64,000 nucleotides of DNA from Nocardia sp. BSTN01 (GTDB lineage: Bacteria > Actinomycetota > Actinomycetes > Mycobacteriales > Mycobacteriaceae): the NCBI RefSeq assembly GCF_015354405.1, contig NZ_JADKYP010000010.1:102062-166061 (forward strand), written 5' to 3'. This document shows positions 50,288 to 58,445 of the stretch, in pieces. The position numbers were made by a program, and so were the translations under genes. The notes beneath the pieces are model-generated. The model saw only the letters and a program-made list of their open reading frames with translations. It ran no database searches and was not told where the DNA came from. Numbering within the stretch: position 1 is the first letter of the stretch; each line of letters begins with the position of its first letter.

Positions 50288-50506
50288 GTGGTAAATATGA
50301 AGACGATGATCGACTTGGACGACGAGGCCTTGACCCTGGCGGCCAAGGAGCTGGGCACAACCACCAAGAAGGACACCGTCAACGCGGCGCTCCGGTTCGT
50401 CGCCGAACGCCGTCGGCGCGTCGAGGAGATTCTCAACGATCCCTACGGCTTCGGAGTCGGTCCGGATATCGGCGACCCCGAGGTCATGCGCGGGGCTCGG
50501 CGGTGA
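50288..50506 (+). CDS. vapB: VapB-type antitoxin
   Basis: 72 aa from GTG 50288, chosen because AGGGGG lies about 10 nt upstream; the in-frame ATG 50297 would remove three residues. The N-terminal MKTMIDLDDEALTLAAKEL is the short-strand ribbon-helix-helix DNA-binding domain of this antitoxin type, followed by a toxin-wrapping tail rich in Arg and Asp. The stop overlaps the toxin start by GTGA. Confidence 0.88.
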   Translation: MVNMKTMIDLDDEALTLAAKELGTTTKKDTVNAALRFVAERRRRVEEILNDPYGFGVGPDIGDPEVMRGARR

Positions 50507-50937
50507 TCGAGCCGATCCCACTGCGTCTGCACCTGATCGATACATCCGCATATGCCCGCCTGAGCGATCCCGGCGTCCGGACCGTCATCGCCGGTCTGCT
50601 CGCCGATCGTGCGGCCGCAACGTGCGTCACGCTCGATCTCGAAGCAGGCTATTCGGGTCGAAATCCGGCAGACGTCCAGAACATCGCGCACAGCCGCCGG
50701 GCACGATTCACCACGCTTCCGGTCACCGAGCCGATCGCCGACCGGGCTCGTGAAGTGCAACTATTGCTCGCCAGACAGGGAAAACACCGCGCAGCCGGCA
50801 TCATCGATCTACTCACCGCGGCAGTCGCCGAGTACCACGGAGCCACGATCCTGCACTACGACGAAGACTTCGAACACATCGCCTCGGTCACGCGTCAGCC
50901 CCAAGTCTGGGTCGTGCCGAAAGGAAGTATCGACTGA
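50503..50937 (+). CDS. vapC: VapC-type PIN-domain ribonuclease toxin
   Basis: 144 aa from GTG 50503. PIN acidic residues appear as DTSAY (about 13), LDLEAGYS (Glu about 48), HRAAGIIDLLTAAVA (Asp about 104) and HYDEDFEHI (Asp about 122-124). VapC toxins cut specific tRNA or rRNA sites and are held inactive by VapB. Start and stop overlap vapB by 4 bp, giving translational coupling. All catalytic residues are present, so the toxin is probably active. Confidence 0.9.
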   Translation: MIEPIPLRLHLIDTSAYARLSDPGVRTVIAGLLADRAAATCVTLDLEAGYSGRNPADVQNIAHSRRARFTTLPVTEPIADRAREVQLLLARQGKHRAAGIIDLLTAAVAEYHGATILHYDEDFEHIASVTRQPQVWVVPKGSID

Positions 50938-51018
50938 CGATCCGGCCGCAACTAGGCAATTTGCTCAGTTTGCTGGGGGTTTGTTGTCGGATTGGGGTCG
51001 GGGTGCTTGCCTGGAGGC

Positions 51019-51903
51019 ATGTTCACCGAAGCTCAGCTGTATTCGCCGGTTACCACGGGTAGCGACGGCGATGTCACGGTGCATTTGAGTGCCGAGCATC
51101 CGGGTGTGCACGATCCGGAGTATCGGGCGCGGCGCAACGCGATCGCCGCGCTGGCCTTGGCGTATCGGGAGGGTGAGACGCTGCCGCGCATCGACTACAC
51201 CGAGGAGGAGCAGCAGGTGTGGCGCATCGTGTCGGCGGAGTTGACGCGTAAGCATCGGACGTACGCGTCGGCGGAGGTGCTCGACGGCGCCCGGCGGCTG
51301 AGCCTGCCTGCCGACCACATTCCGCAGTTGGACGAGGTGACCGCGAAATTGGTGCCGCTCACCGGCTTTCGTTATGTCCCCGCGGCAGGACTGGTGCCGT
51401 TGCGGGAATTCTTCGGCTCGTTCGCCGATCGAATTTTCCACTCCACCCAGTACATTCGCCACCATTCCGCGCCGCTGTACACACCGGAACCCGATTCGAT
51501 CCACGAAATCATCGGGCACGCCAACCAATTGGCGTCACCGCGGTTCGCCGCGATCTATGCCGAAGTCGGCGCCGCGGTGGCCCGGCTGGAGACCGAGGCG
51601 GCGCTGAAATTCCTGGCCGACGTGTTCTGGTTCTCCATGGAATTCGGCGTGGTGCGCGAAAAGGGTGAAGTGCGTTGCTACGGTGCGGGTTTGCTGTCGT
51701 CGTTCGGTGAGATCGAGGAGTTCCGGCACGCCCGGTTGCGTCCGCTGAACATTCACGAGATGGGCACCGCGACCTACGACATCACGCACTATCAGCCGAT
51801 TCTGTATTGCGCGCAGTCGATTTCCGAGATCGAGGACGTGATCGGCGGCTTCATCGCCGGCATGACCGACGACAGCGCGGCCGCCGAGCTGGCCGCGTCC
51901 TGA
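51019..51903 (+). CDS. phhA: Aromatic amino acid hydroxylase (phenylalanine 4-monooxygenase type)
   Basis: 294 aa from ATG 51019, with GGAGG one base upstream. The non-haem iron motif is PDSIHEIIGHANQL, giving two His ligands, and the third ligand Glu follows in the conserved YAEVGAA region. FWFSMEFGVVREKGEVRCYGAGLLSSFGE is the signature of pterin-dependent hydroxylases. It should convert phenylalanine to tyrosine using tetrahydropterin and O2. No pterin carbinolamine dehydratase is adjacent. Confidence 0.93.
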   Translation: MFTEAQLYSPVTTGSDGDVTVHLSAEHPGVHDPEYRARRNAIAALALAYREGETLPRIDYTEEEQQVWRIVSAELTRKHRTYASAEVLDGARRLSLPADHIPQLDEVTAKLVPLTGFRYVPAAGLVPLREFFGSFADRIFHSTQYIRHHSAPLYTPEPDSIHEIIGHANQLASPRFAAIYAEVGAAVARLETEAALKFLADVFWFSMEFGVVREKGEVRCYGAGLLSSFGEIEEFRHARLRPLNIHEMGTATYDITHYQPILYCAQSISEIEDVIGGFIAGMTDDSAAAELAAS

Positions 51904-51952
51904 TCGGAAGGCTGCCTCGTCGGGGTCACGGACGGCGACGCAGCCGCAGGAG

Positions 51953-52606
51953 TCAGTCGCCCGATTCCGGGGCGGGGGTCCCCGGCCCCAGCGGCATGCC
52001 CGCCGCGATGAATTCCGCGATCCGGTCCACCTTGTCCAGGTCGAGACCCTCGCGGCCGAAAGCGGTCATCATGGCCCCGATCATCGCCCCGGAGAAGGTG
52101 CGGACCTCGAAATCGTCCGGTTCGCGCCCGATCCGGCGGGCGAGCAGCCCGGCGATCAGATCCACGTTGCGTTCGGTCTCCTGCATGATCACGCTGCGCA
52201 GCTCGGGCTCGTTGTAGATCAGCTTCATCCGGTCCTGCTCGAACTGCCAATCCTGCGGGTCCAGATTGTGGAAGGTGTCGCGCATCGCCTGGCGGAACGC
52301 GGCCAGCGGCGACAGCTCCGGCGGCTGGGACTCGATGGCGTCGATCATGATCGGATCGACGTCGTCGGCCAGCACCACCTGCTCTTTGGTGGGGAAATAG
52401 CGGAAGAACGTACTCGGCGAGATATCGGCGGCCTCGGCGATCTGCTCGATCGTGGTCGCCGAATACCCCTGTCGCTGAAATAGTTTCATCGCTTCGGCGC
52501 GGATGGTGCGGCGGGTGCGCTGCTTCTTGCGTTCACGCAGACCCATCCGGGGCGAGGTGGTCGCCCCGGAATGGGCCCGCGCGGGTGCCTTCGACTCAGC
52601 CGACAT
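51953..52606 (-). CDS. TetR-family repressor
   Basis: 217 aa from ATG 52606. The helix-turn-helix (TTIEQIAEAADISPSTFFRY, about residues 49-68) is a classical TetR N terminus and is followed by a variable ligand-binding half. It starts 11 bp inside the end of the MFS exporter gene and is cotranscribed with it, so it probably represses its own operon and is released by a drug-like ligand. The first about 20 residues are Ala/Pro/Ser-rich. Confidence 0.9.
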   Translation of the reverse strand: MSAESKAPARAHSGATTSPRMGLRERKKQRTRRTIRAEAMKLFQRQGYSATTIEQIAEAADISPSTFFRYFPTKEQVVLADDVDPIMIDAIESQPPELSPLAAFRQAMRDTFHNLDPQDWQFEQDRMKLIYNEPELRSVIMQETERNVDLIAGLLARRIGREPDDFEVRTFSGAMIGAMMTAFGREGLDLDKVDRIAEFIAAGMPLGPGTPAPESGD

Positions 52607-54236
52607 GCACCGATTCTCCCGCATCGGCGGCGGAGTGCGGGTCCGGCTCCCCGCTTCGGATGCGGATCGCGGCCAGCAGCGCCGCCACCGCGCACACCGC
52701 GGCACACAGCCACAGCATCGCGCCCATCCCGGACACGAAGGCGGACTGCACGTGAGCGAGCATGTCACCGTTGCCGGTGGCCCGGGCCATCGCGACGCCC
52801 GCGTTCACGCCGTCAGATATCGGCTCGTGGTTGTAGGTCCCCAGGTCGGACCGGTATTGCGTGGCGAGGACGGTGCCCAGCACCGCGACGCCGATGGTGC
52901 CACCGGCCTGGCGCAGCGCCTGCAGCAGTGCCGAACCGGAACCGGCGCGCTCGGGACCGAGCTGTCCCATCGCCATTCCCATTCCGGCGGGCATGACCAG
53001 GCCCATCGCGAACCCGAGGATGGTGGTCCATGCGGCGGTATAGCCGTACCCGCTGCTCACCTGGGTCATCGCGCCCATGGCCAGGGCGGCGCCGAGGATC
53101 AGGAAGCCGCCGCTGAGTACGATCCGCGCTCCGAGTCTCGGCAGCAGTTTGTCGACCGCGCGCGTGCCGACCACCAGCCCGCCGATCAGCGGCAGCAATC
53201 GCAGCCCGCTACCGAGCGAATCGACGCCGAGCACCGCCTGGAAATACTGCGGCACCGTGAAGAACATCCCGAACATCGCGAAGTTCACGAAGACGGAATA
53301 CGCGGTGCCCCAACGGAAACCACGGTTGGTGAACAGCGCGATATCGACCAGCGGATGTGCGATCCGCCGCTGCCACCACACGAAGCCGCCCAGCAGCGCC
53401 GCACCGGCGACCACCGCCGCCCAGGCCGCGCCGTCACTCCACCCGTGTTCGCCGAAGCGGATGAATCCGTAGGTGAATCCCAGCATGCCCGCGGCCGAAA
53501 GCAGCACACCGGGCAGATCGATGCGGAAGGCCGAGTCGCTGCGGGTCTCCGGGACGAGAAGGGCGACCGCGATCAATCCCACCACGACCAGCGGAACGTT
53601 GATCAAGAACACCGACCCCCACCAGAAGTGGTTCAGCAGCCAGCCGCCCACGATCGGGCCGAGCGGCAGACCCAGTGCGGTGGAGCTGACCCAGATCGTC
53701 AGCGCGCGCTGGCGTTCGGCCTGATCCGGGAACAGGCCGGGCAGCACCGACATCGACAGCGGCATCATGGCGGCCGCCGCGATACCCAGCACCGCGCGGG
53801 CGACGATCAACATCCCCGCCGAAGTAGCCAGCGCACACCACAGCGATGCCCCGCCGAAGACGACCAGCGCCGCCAGCAGGAATTTCTTGCGTCCGTAGCG
53901 GTCGCCGAGCGCACCCGCCGGCAGCATCACGGCGGCCAGCGCGAGGGTGTAGGCAGTGGTGAACCATTGCAGCGCAGCGGTATTCGCGTGCAGGTCGAGG
54001 GCCATGGTGGGCAGCGCGACGACCAGCACGGTGGTGTCGAGGCCGATGGTGAGCATCGCTAGCGCGAGCGCACCGAGGGCGAGCCAGCGCGCCCGCCCGG
54101 CGCCCGCCGCATCGGCAGTGGGCGCTTCGCGGTTCGCTGCCGACGACCCGCCGGTCGCTCTCCGGCTGCCGGTCGCGTTCTCTCGCGCCGCGGTCTCGGC
54201 GAGTGCGGGCGATTCCGGTGATCTCCGCAAGTTCAT
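52596..54236 (-). CDS. MFS drug exporter, DHA2 (EmrB/QacA) family, 14 TM
   Basis: 546 aa from ATG 54236. After a about 45-residue cytosolic N terminus there are 14 hydrophobic helices. Motif A is GDRYGRKKFLLA, motif C GLPLGPIVGGWLL, and the first helix has LDTTVLVVALPTMALDL typical of EmrB/QacA-like proton-drug antiporters. Cotranscribed with the following TetR gene, it is an inducible efflux pump. Its promoter with a palindrome in the spacer is visible upstream. Confidence 0.92.
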   Translation of the reverse strand: MNLRRSPESPALAETAARENATGSRRATGGSSAANREAPTADAAGAGRARWLALGALALAMLTIGLDTTVLVVALPTMALDLHANTAALQWFTTAYTLALAAVMLPAGALGDRYGRKKFLLAALVVFGGASLWCALATSAGMLIVARAVLGIAAAAMMPLSMSVLPGLFPDQAERQRALTIWVSSTALGLPLGPIVGGWLLNHFWWGSVFLINVPLVVVGLIAVALLVPETRSDSAFRIDLPGVLLSAAGMLGFTYGFIRFGEHGWSDGAAWAAVVAGAALLGGFVWWQRRIAHPLVDIALFTNRGFRWGTAYSVFVNFAMFGMFFTVPQYFQAVLGVDSLGSGLRLLPLIGGLVVGTRAVDKLLPRLGARIVLSGGFLILGAALAMGAMTQVSSGYGYTAAWTTILGFAMGLVMPAGMGMAMGQLGPERAGSGSALLQALRQAGGTIGVAVLGTVLATQYRSDLGTYNHEPISDGVNAGVAMARATGNGDMLAHVQSAFVSGMGAMLWLCAAVCAVAALLAAIRIRSGEPDPHSAADAGESVHVG

Positions 54237-54271
54237 GACATGTCCATTCAGTTGGGTGTGTCTATATTTTG

Positions 54272-54302
54272 ATAGTAGCTCCCATTTAATGGTCTCTGTC
54301 AA
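54272..54302 (-). promoter_or_regulatory. MFS-TetR promoter with operator-like palindrome in the spacer
   Basis: On the minus strand TTGACA (54297-54302) and TACTAT (54272-54277) are separated by 19 bp. The spacer carries the perfect palindrome CCATTTAATGG (54282-54292). A repressor bound there would sit between the RNA polymerase contacts, as expected for a TetR-controlled efflux operon. Confidence 0.6.
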
Positions 54303-54346
54303 TACTTGACCGCCCCGTGTTCGCGGCACCATCGCGCCACGCCGCA

Positions 54347-54352
54347 TAAGCT
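54347..54352 (+). promoter_or_regulatory. -10 element (TAAGCT) for the D,D-carboxypeptidase gene
   Basis: TAAGCT is followed by 8 nt and ATG 54361; no Shine-Dalgarno is visible. Confidence 0.35.
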
Positions 54353-54360
54353 GCATATCG

Positions 54361-55674
54361 ATGAACACCCGCATGTCCCGCACCGTCCGCTTCCGCCGAT
54401 CCCGCGCGCTGGCGGCCGCCGTACTGACTGCCGGGCTGCTGGGCGCCACCACGGTCACCGGGCTCGGCGTGGCAGACGCGGCCCCTGCGCCGCCGTCTAC
54501 GCCGTTCACGACGCCGAATACGGATTCCTGCCCGAACAAGACGGCCCCGCCGCCGCCGATCGACACCTCGGAGGTGCCGGCGCCCGGCAGTACGACGCCG
54601 TCGCCGCTGCCGGTGCCGTCGGATCCGATCGGCGGCGACAAACTCGGGCGCTGCGGAGTGGTGGTTCCGGCCGGAGCACCACCGCTGCCCGCCGACATCT
54701 CGGCGACCGCGTGGCTGGTGGCCGACCTCGACACCGGCAAGGTGCTGGCCGCGAAGGATCCGCACGGCCGCTACCGGCCCGCGTCGACGATCAAGACGCT
54801 GTTGGCCGCCGTCGCGCTCCCCGCACTGGACCCGAACCAGGTCGTGATCGGCACGCAGGACGACGCGAATGCCGACGGCACTCGCGTCGGCATCGGTCCG
54901 GGTGGCCGCTACACGAACGACCAGCTGTTCCACGCGCTGCTGATGTGCTCCGGCAACGACGCCGCCCACGCCATCGCCACCCAGCTGGGCGGCGACGAAG
55001 CCACCGTCGCGAAGATGAACGCGATGGCGAAACAGTTGCGGGCCATGGACACTCGGGCCGCCACCCCCTCAGGGCTGGACGGCCCCGGGATGAGCACCTC
55101 GGCCTACGATCTGGCGACGATCTTCCGCCACGACATGCAGAACCCCACCTTCGCCTCGATCATCCACACCGAGCAGTACGACTTCCCGGGTTACCCCGCG
55201 AACCCCACGATCCCCGACGACAAGGACCACTCGGGCTTCCCCATCGCCAACGACAACCACCTGCTCTACGACTACGACGGCGACCTGGGCGGCAAGACCG
55301 GCTACACCGACGACGCGCGGCAGACCTTCGTGACCGCCGCCGAACGGGGCGGCCACCGCCTGGTCGTCACCCTGCTCAAGGCCGACGTCCTGCCCATCCG
55401 CCCGCCGGAGCAGGCCGCCCGCCTCCTGGACTACGCCTTCGCCCTCCCCGCCGGCGCAACCATCGGCTCCCTCCCCGACCGGACCACCGGCGAGGACTCG
55501 AACACCAACGTCGCGCTGGCCTCCCCGCCCGCCCACGACACCCCGACCGCCGCCGCGCAGACAACAACCCACGGCAACTCGAACCTGCGGACGATCGGCA
55601 TCATCGGCGCACTGGGCTTGGCCATCGCGCTGGGTTTGTTCGGGTGGTCACGCATGGGACGATCGCGGCGGTAG
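54361..55674 (+). CDS. D-alanyl-D-alanine carboxypeptidase (low-molecular-weight PBP, DacB-like)
   Basis: 437 aa. A signal peptide (RFRRSRALAAAVLTAGLLGA, cleavage near ADAA) is followed by a Pro-rich linker and an SXXK serine protease domain: STIK nucleophile (about 140-143), SGN (about 197-199) and KTG in GGKTGYTD. A C-terminal transmembrane helix (about 412-432) and short basic tail anchor it outside the membrane. It trims the terminal D-Ala from peptidoglycan stem peptides. Position after the sdh region matches M. tuberculosis dacB1. The Pro/Thr linkers help it reach through the wall. Confidence 0.93.
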   Translation: MNTRMSRTVRFRRSRALAAAVLTAGLLGATTVTGLGVADAAPAPPSTPFTTPNTDSCPNKTAPPPPIDTSEVPAPGSTTPSPLPVPSDPIGGDKLGRCGVVVPAGAPPLPADISATAWLVADLDTGKVLAAKDPHGRYRPASTIKTLLAAVALPALDPNQVVIGTQDDANADGTRVGIGPGGRYTNDQLFHALLMCSGNDAAHAIATQLGGDEATVAKMNAMAKQLRAMDTRAATPSGLDGPGMSTSAYDLATIFRHDMQNPTFASIIHTEQYDFPGYPANPTIPDDKDHSGFPIANDNHLLYDYDGDLGGKTGYTDDARQTFVTAAERGGHRLVVTLLKADVLPIRPPEQAARLLDYAFALPAGATIGSLPDRTTGEDSNTNVALASPPAHDTPTAAAQTTTHGNSNLRTIGIIGALGLAIALGLFGWSRMGRSRR

Positions 55675-55707
55675 ACGGCCATCGAGACAGCGTGCGAGCG
55701 TGACGCG

Positions 55708-56799
55708 GTGATACCCGCCGAGCCGGGGACCCGGCCCGCACACCCCCGCATCCTCGTCGTCGACCCCGCGCCAGGTGAGTTGGCGATCCCGGAACTCGAG
55801 CGCCTGGCGGCACTCGGACTCGCTCCGACGGCCAACCTCCGGCGAGTAGCGGATCCGACGCTGCGTTCGGAGATCTCCCGCCGGTGGCACTCGATCGACA
55901 TCGACGGTTTCCGTGCCGACGACATCGTGGCGGCATTCGACCGCCACGGCGGTTACGACGCCCTGAAGTGCCGCGCCGGCATCCCACTGACCTGCGACGT
56001 CTTCGAGCGGCTGACCGCGAGCACGCACGATCAACCGCTGCGCCTGGTCGCCAAGGCCGCCTCGGGTGTGGACAGCTTCGACTTGGACGCTGCCGCCGAA
56101 CGAGGCGTCACCGTGCTGTCCACGCCGGGCGCCAATGCCGGCGCGGTCGCCGAGTTGACGATCGGTCTCATGCTCGACGCTCTCCGCGGAATCAGCAGGC
56201 GCGATGCCGCACTGCGCGCCGGTGACTGGAGTGCGGCGATCGGCGGTATTCCGACCGGAAGCCTGGCCGATGCCCGCGTCGGCCTCATCGGAAGTGGTTC
56301 GATCGCACGGGAAGTCGCGACACGACTCGCGCCGTTCGGAGCCGAGGTCTGGGTCCACGGCTCGCCGCGTTTCACCGCGCGGGATGCGCAGCACTGGCCC
56401 GCGCGATGGATTGCCACCCTCCGCAAGCTCATGACCGGTTGCGACATCGTCTCCGTGCATGTACCGGCCACCGCGGCGACCGCCGGGCTCATCGGCGCGC
56501 CGGAACTGCGGTGGATGCGACCCGGCTCGATCCTGGTCAATACCTCACGAGCGAATGTGGTTCCCGAGGACGCTCTCGATGCGGCACTGCGCGACCCGGA
56601 TTGCGGTCTCGCGCACGTCGCCGTCGATGTATTCGCCACGGAGGGAACAGGTTTCACCTCTCCGCTGGCATCGAATCCGCACACCACGCTGAGCCCACAT
56701 GTGGGCGGAATGACGGGGCAGGCGATGAAAGCCAGTTCCGCGCAGCTGCTTATCGAAATATCGTGGTTCTACGCGAGCTCAACCAATGCGACCGCCTAA
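55708..56799 (+). CDS. D-isomer-specific 2-hydroxyacid dehydrogenase
   Basis: 363 aa from GTG 55708. The NAD-binding fold has GLIGSGSIAREVATRL (GxGxxA/G, about residues 192-207). Catalytic residues lie in NTSRANVVPED (Arg), the following Asp/Glu stretch VAVDVFATEG and the C-terminal SPHVGGMT (His). Typical members reduce or oxidise D-2-hydroxyacids such as lactate, glycerate or phosphoglycerate; the substrate is not apparent. The first about 90 residues are more divergent than usual. It starts 33 bp after the carboxypeptidase stop, so cotranscription is possible. Confidence 0.88.
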   Translation: MIPAEPGTRPAHPRILVVDPAPGELAIPELERLAALGLAPTANLRRVADPTLRSEISRRWHSIDIDGFRADDIVAAFDRHGGYDALKCRAGIPLTCDVFERLTASTHDQPLRLVAKAASGVDSFDLDAAAERGVTVLSTPGANAGAVAELTIGLMLDALRGISRRDAALRAGDWSAAIGGIPTGSLADARVGLIGSGSIAREVATRLAPFGAEVWVHGSPRFTARDAQHWPARWIATLRKLMTGCDIVSVHVPATAATAGLIGAPELRWMRPGSILVNTSRANVVPEDALDAALRDPDCGLAHVAVDVFATEGTGFTSPLASNPHTTLSPHVGGMTGQAMKASSAQLLIEISWFYASSTNATA

Positions 56800-56843
56800 T
56801 CCAGGCGGTCACAGCGCCACACCCCTCGCAAATCTCCGAGTAG

Positions 56844-57044
56844 TCAGCAGTCGAAGTCACCGCGGATGGCGGACGCCGTGAACGACGACCACTCCGGGCT
56901 GGTGAAGACCAAGGCAGGTCCGCCGACGTCCTTCGAATCACGCACTCCCACACGGCTATCGCGTAGGAATGCTACTTCGACACAGTTCTTCGAGCCGCCG
57001 CTACGACTGCTTTTGAACCACTGCGCGCCTGCCAGATCCACCAT
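56844..57044 (-). CDS. DUF397 protein, second copy
   Basis: 66 aa from ATG 57044, preceded by AAGGAG at 9-nt spacing. The whole protein is the DUF397 module: WFKSSRSGGSKNCVEVAFL, VGVRDSKD, and SFTASAIRGDFDC at the end. It is about 78% identical to the upstream copy over the last 58 residues. DUF397 proteins are found in actinobacteria next to XRE regulators of the WhiJ type and are thought to modulate them. Third gene of the XRE-DUF397-DUF397 unit. Confidence 0.88.
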   Translation of the reverse strand: MVDLAGAQWFKSSRSGGSKNCVEVAFLRDSRVGVRDSKDVGGPALVFTSPEWSSFTASAIRGDFDC

Positions 57045-57112
57045 CGCACATACTCCTTCGCTATCTGCCGGAGCAGACCTCGGCTTGCGACCAGCCCCAG
57101 TACACTCCGCTA

Positions 57113-57316
57113 TCAGCAGTCGAGGTCGCCCCGCGCGGCGGACGCGGTGAACGACGTCCATTCGGTTGCGGTGAAGACCAAGGCCGGTCCGGTGCGATCC
57201 TTCGAATCGCGCACTCCTACCAGGTTGGGAGCCAGGAACGCTACCTCGACACAGTTTTCGGAGCCGCCGCTCCAACTGCTTTTGAACCACTGCACGCCCG
57301 ATAAATCGCTTATCAC
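57113..57316 (-). CDS. DUF397 protein, first copy
   Basis: 67 aa from GTG 57316, whose GTG overlaps the stop of the XRE regulator (GTGA). Sequence WFKSSWSGGSENCVEVAFL, VGVRDSKD and the final ARGDLDC define the DUF397 family. Coupled translation with the regulator suggests a fixed ratio and direct interaction. Confidence 0.88.
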   Translation of the reverse strand: MISDLSGVQWFKSSWSGGSENCVEVAFLAPNLVGVRDSKDRTGPALVFTATEWTSFTASAARGDLDC

Positions 57317-58194
57317 GAGACATACTCCTTTGCCATCTGCCGGAGCCTGGCCCGGCTGGCATCCACATCCAACGCGCCTCGCCGCAGGTCCTGGTAAGCC
57401 CGATGGTACCGCCGCACAGTCTGGGATTTCGCAAGATACAAACCGCCCGTGAAGCATCCGGTGTAGACAACGGTCGGCTCAGCTGCTTCGCCCTTCCTGC
57501 TTGCCCCGAACTCGAGAACGACGAACGGCCCGACTGCCTCCCCCAGCGGAAAACCAGAGCTGAACGGCAGGATATGCACGTTGACATTGCTACGGGTACT
57601 CATGTCGGCCAGGTGTCGTAACTGTGCGGCCATCACCTTCGGTCCACCCACCACGCCGTGTAGGACCGACTCCCGCAGGATGACATCCAAGGTCGCCGGT
57701 CGATACTTGCGTGTGATCCGCGTCTGCCGACGAATACGCAGCTGCACACGTCGCGCGTGTTCCTCGGCGTTGTCCTCTGGATGCGCCGCGTGCATCAACG
57801 CACTTCCATAAGCAGGGGTCTGCAGAAGACCTGGCACAAGTTCGGGTTCGTACGTAACGAGGCGTTCGGCCGCTGCCTCCAGACCGACATAGAAGTCGAA
57901 GTTCTGTGGGATCACATCGCCGTACTCACACCACCAACTCTGCTCGTTCCCCTGGACCGCAAGCGCTTTCATCGCGACGATCCGCTCGTCGTCGAATTCG
58001 TAGATTCTGCACAGCGCATCGATATCCACCTCCCGCAGTTGCGCGACCATGCCGTGCTCGATGCGTTGCAGGGTGCTCGCGCTGCGCTGAATGAGCGCCG
58101 CCGCCTGATGCAGGGTCAGCCCGCACTCCTCGCGGCCGTTGCGCAGATACCTTCCGAGCTGCCGTCGCGGCAAGGTGGACCCGTACTCCGACAT
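57313..58194 (-). CDS. XRE-family regulator with DUF5753 domain (WhiJ-like)
   Basis: 293 aa from ATG 58194. The helix-turn-helix covers about residues 12-70 (LGRYLRNGREECGLTLHQAA, then SASTLQRIEHG). The DUF5753 domain follows (about 85-285: YEPELVPGLLQTPAYGSALM, RQTRITRKYRPATLDVILRESVL, FPLGEAVGPFVVLEFG). Such proteins pair with DUF397 partners and repress developmental or secondary-metabolism genes in Streptomyces. Here two DUF397 genes follow directly. Confidence 0.9.
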   Translation of the reverse strand: MSEYGSTLPRRQLGRYLRNGREECGLTLHQAAALIQRSASTLQRIEHGMVAQLREVDIDALCRIYEFDDERIVAMKALAVQGNEQSWWCEYGDVIPQNFDFYVGLEAAAERLVTYEPELVPGLLQTPAYGSALMHAAHPEDNAEEHARRVQLRIRRQTRITRKYRPATLDVILRESVLHGVVGGPKVMAAQLRHLADMSTRSNVNVHILPFSSGFPLGEAVGPFVVLEFGASRKGEAAEPTVVYTGCFTGGLYLAKSQTVRRYHRAYQDLRRGALDVDASRARLRQMAKEYVS

Positions 58195-58445
58195 GCCTGC
58201 CTCCCAACAGGTTCCGATTCGACGCCGCCAGCACACCATCAGGTGAACCACCACGACGCGTCCACCGCGGAATTTCATTCGATCTCCGCATAATCCCAGG
58301 AAGCTTTGCACCGCTCAGCGCCTTTCGACCCGCATCCCGGACGGCGCATCGGGCCGCGCACGACTCGGGACCACAACGGCCGCTGCCGGATGCATCGACG
58401 CGTCCGGTATGGTCGGGGCGAATTTCAGGGTGGGAGGTACAGCCG

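Noticed and set aside
52604-54740. 714-aa version of the MFS exporter starting at 54740
   Set aside because: It would run through the promoter and the divergent carboxypeptidase gene; ATG 54236 lies just inside the conserved family N terminus.
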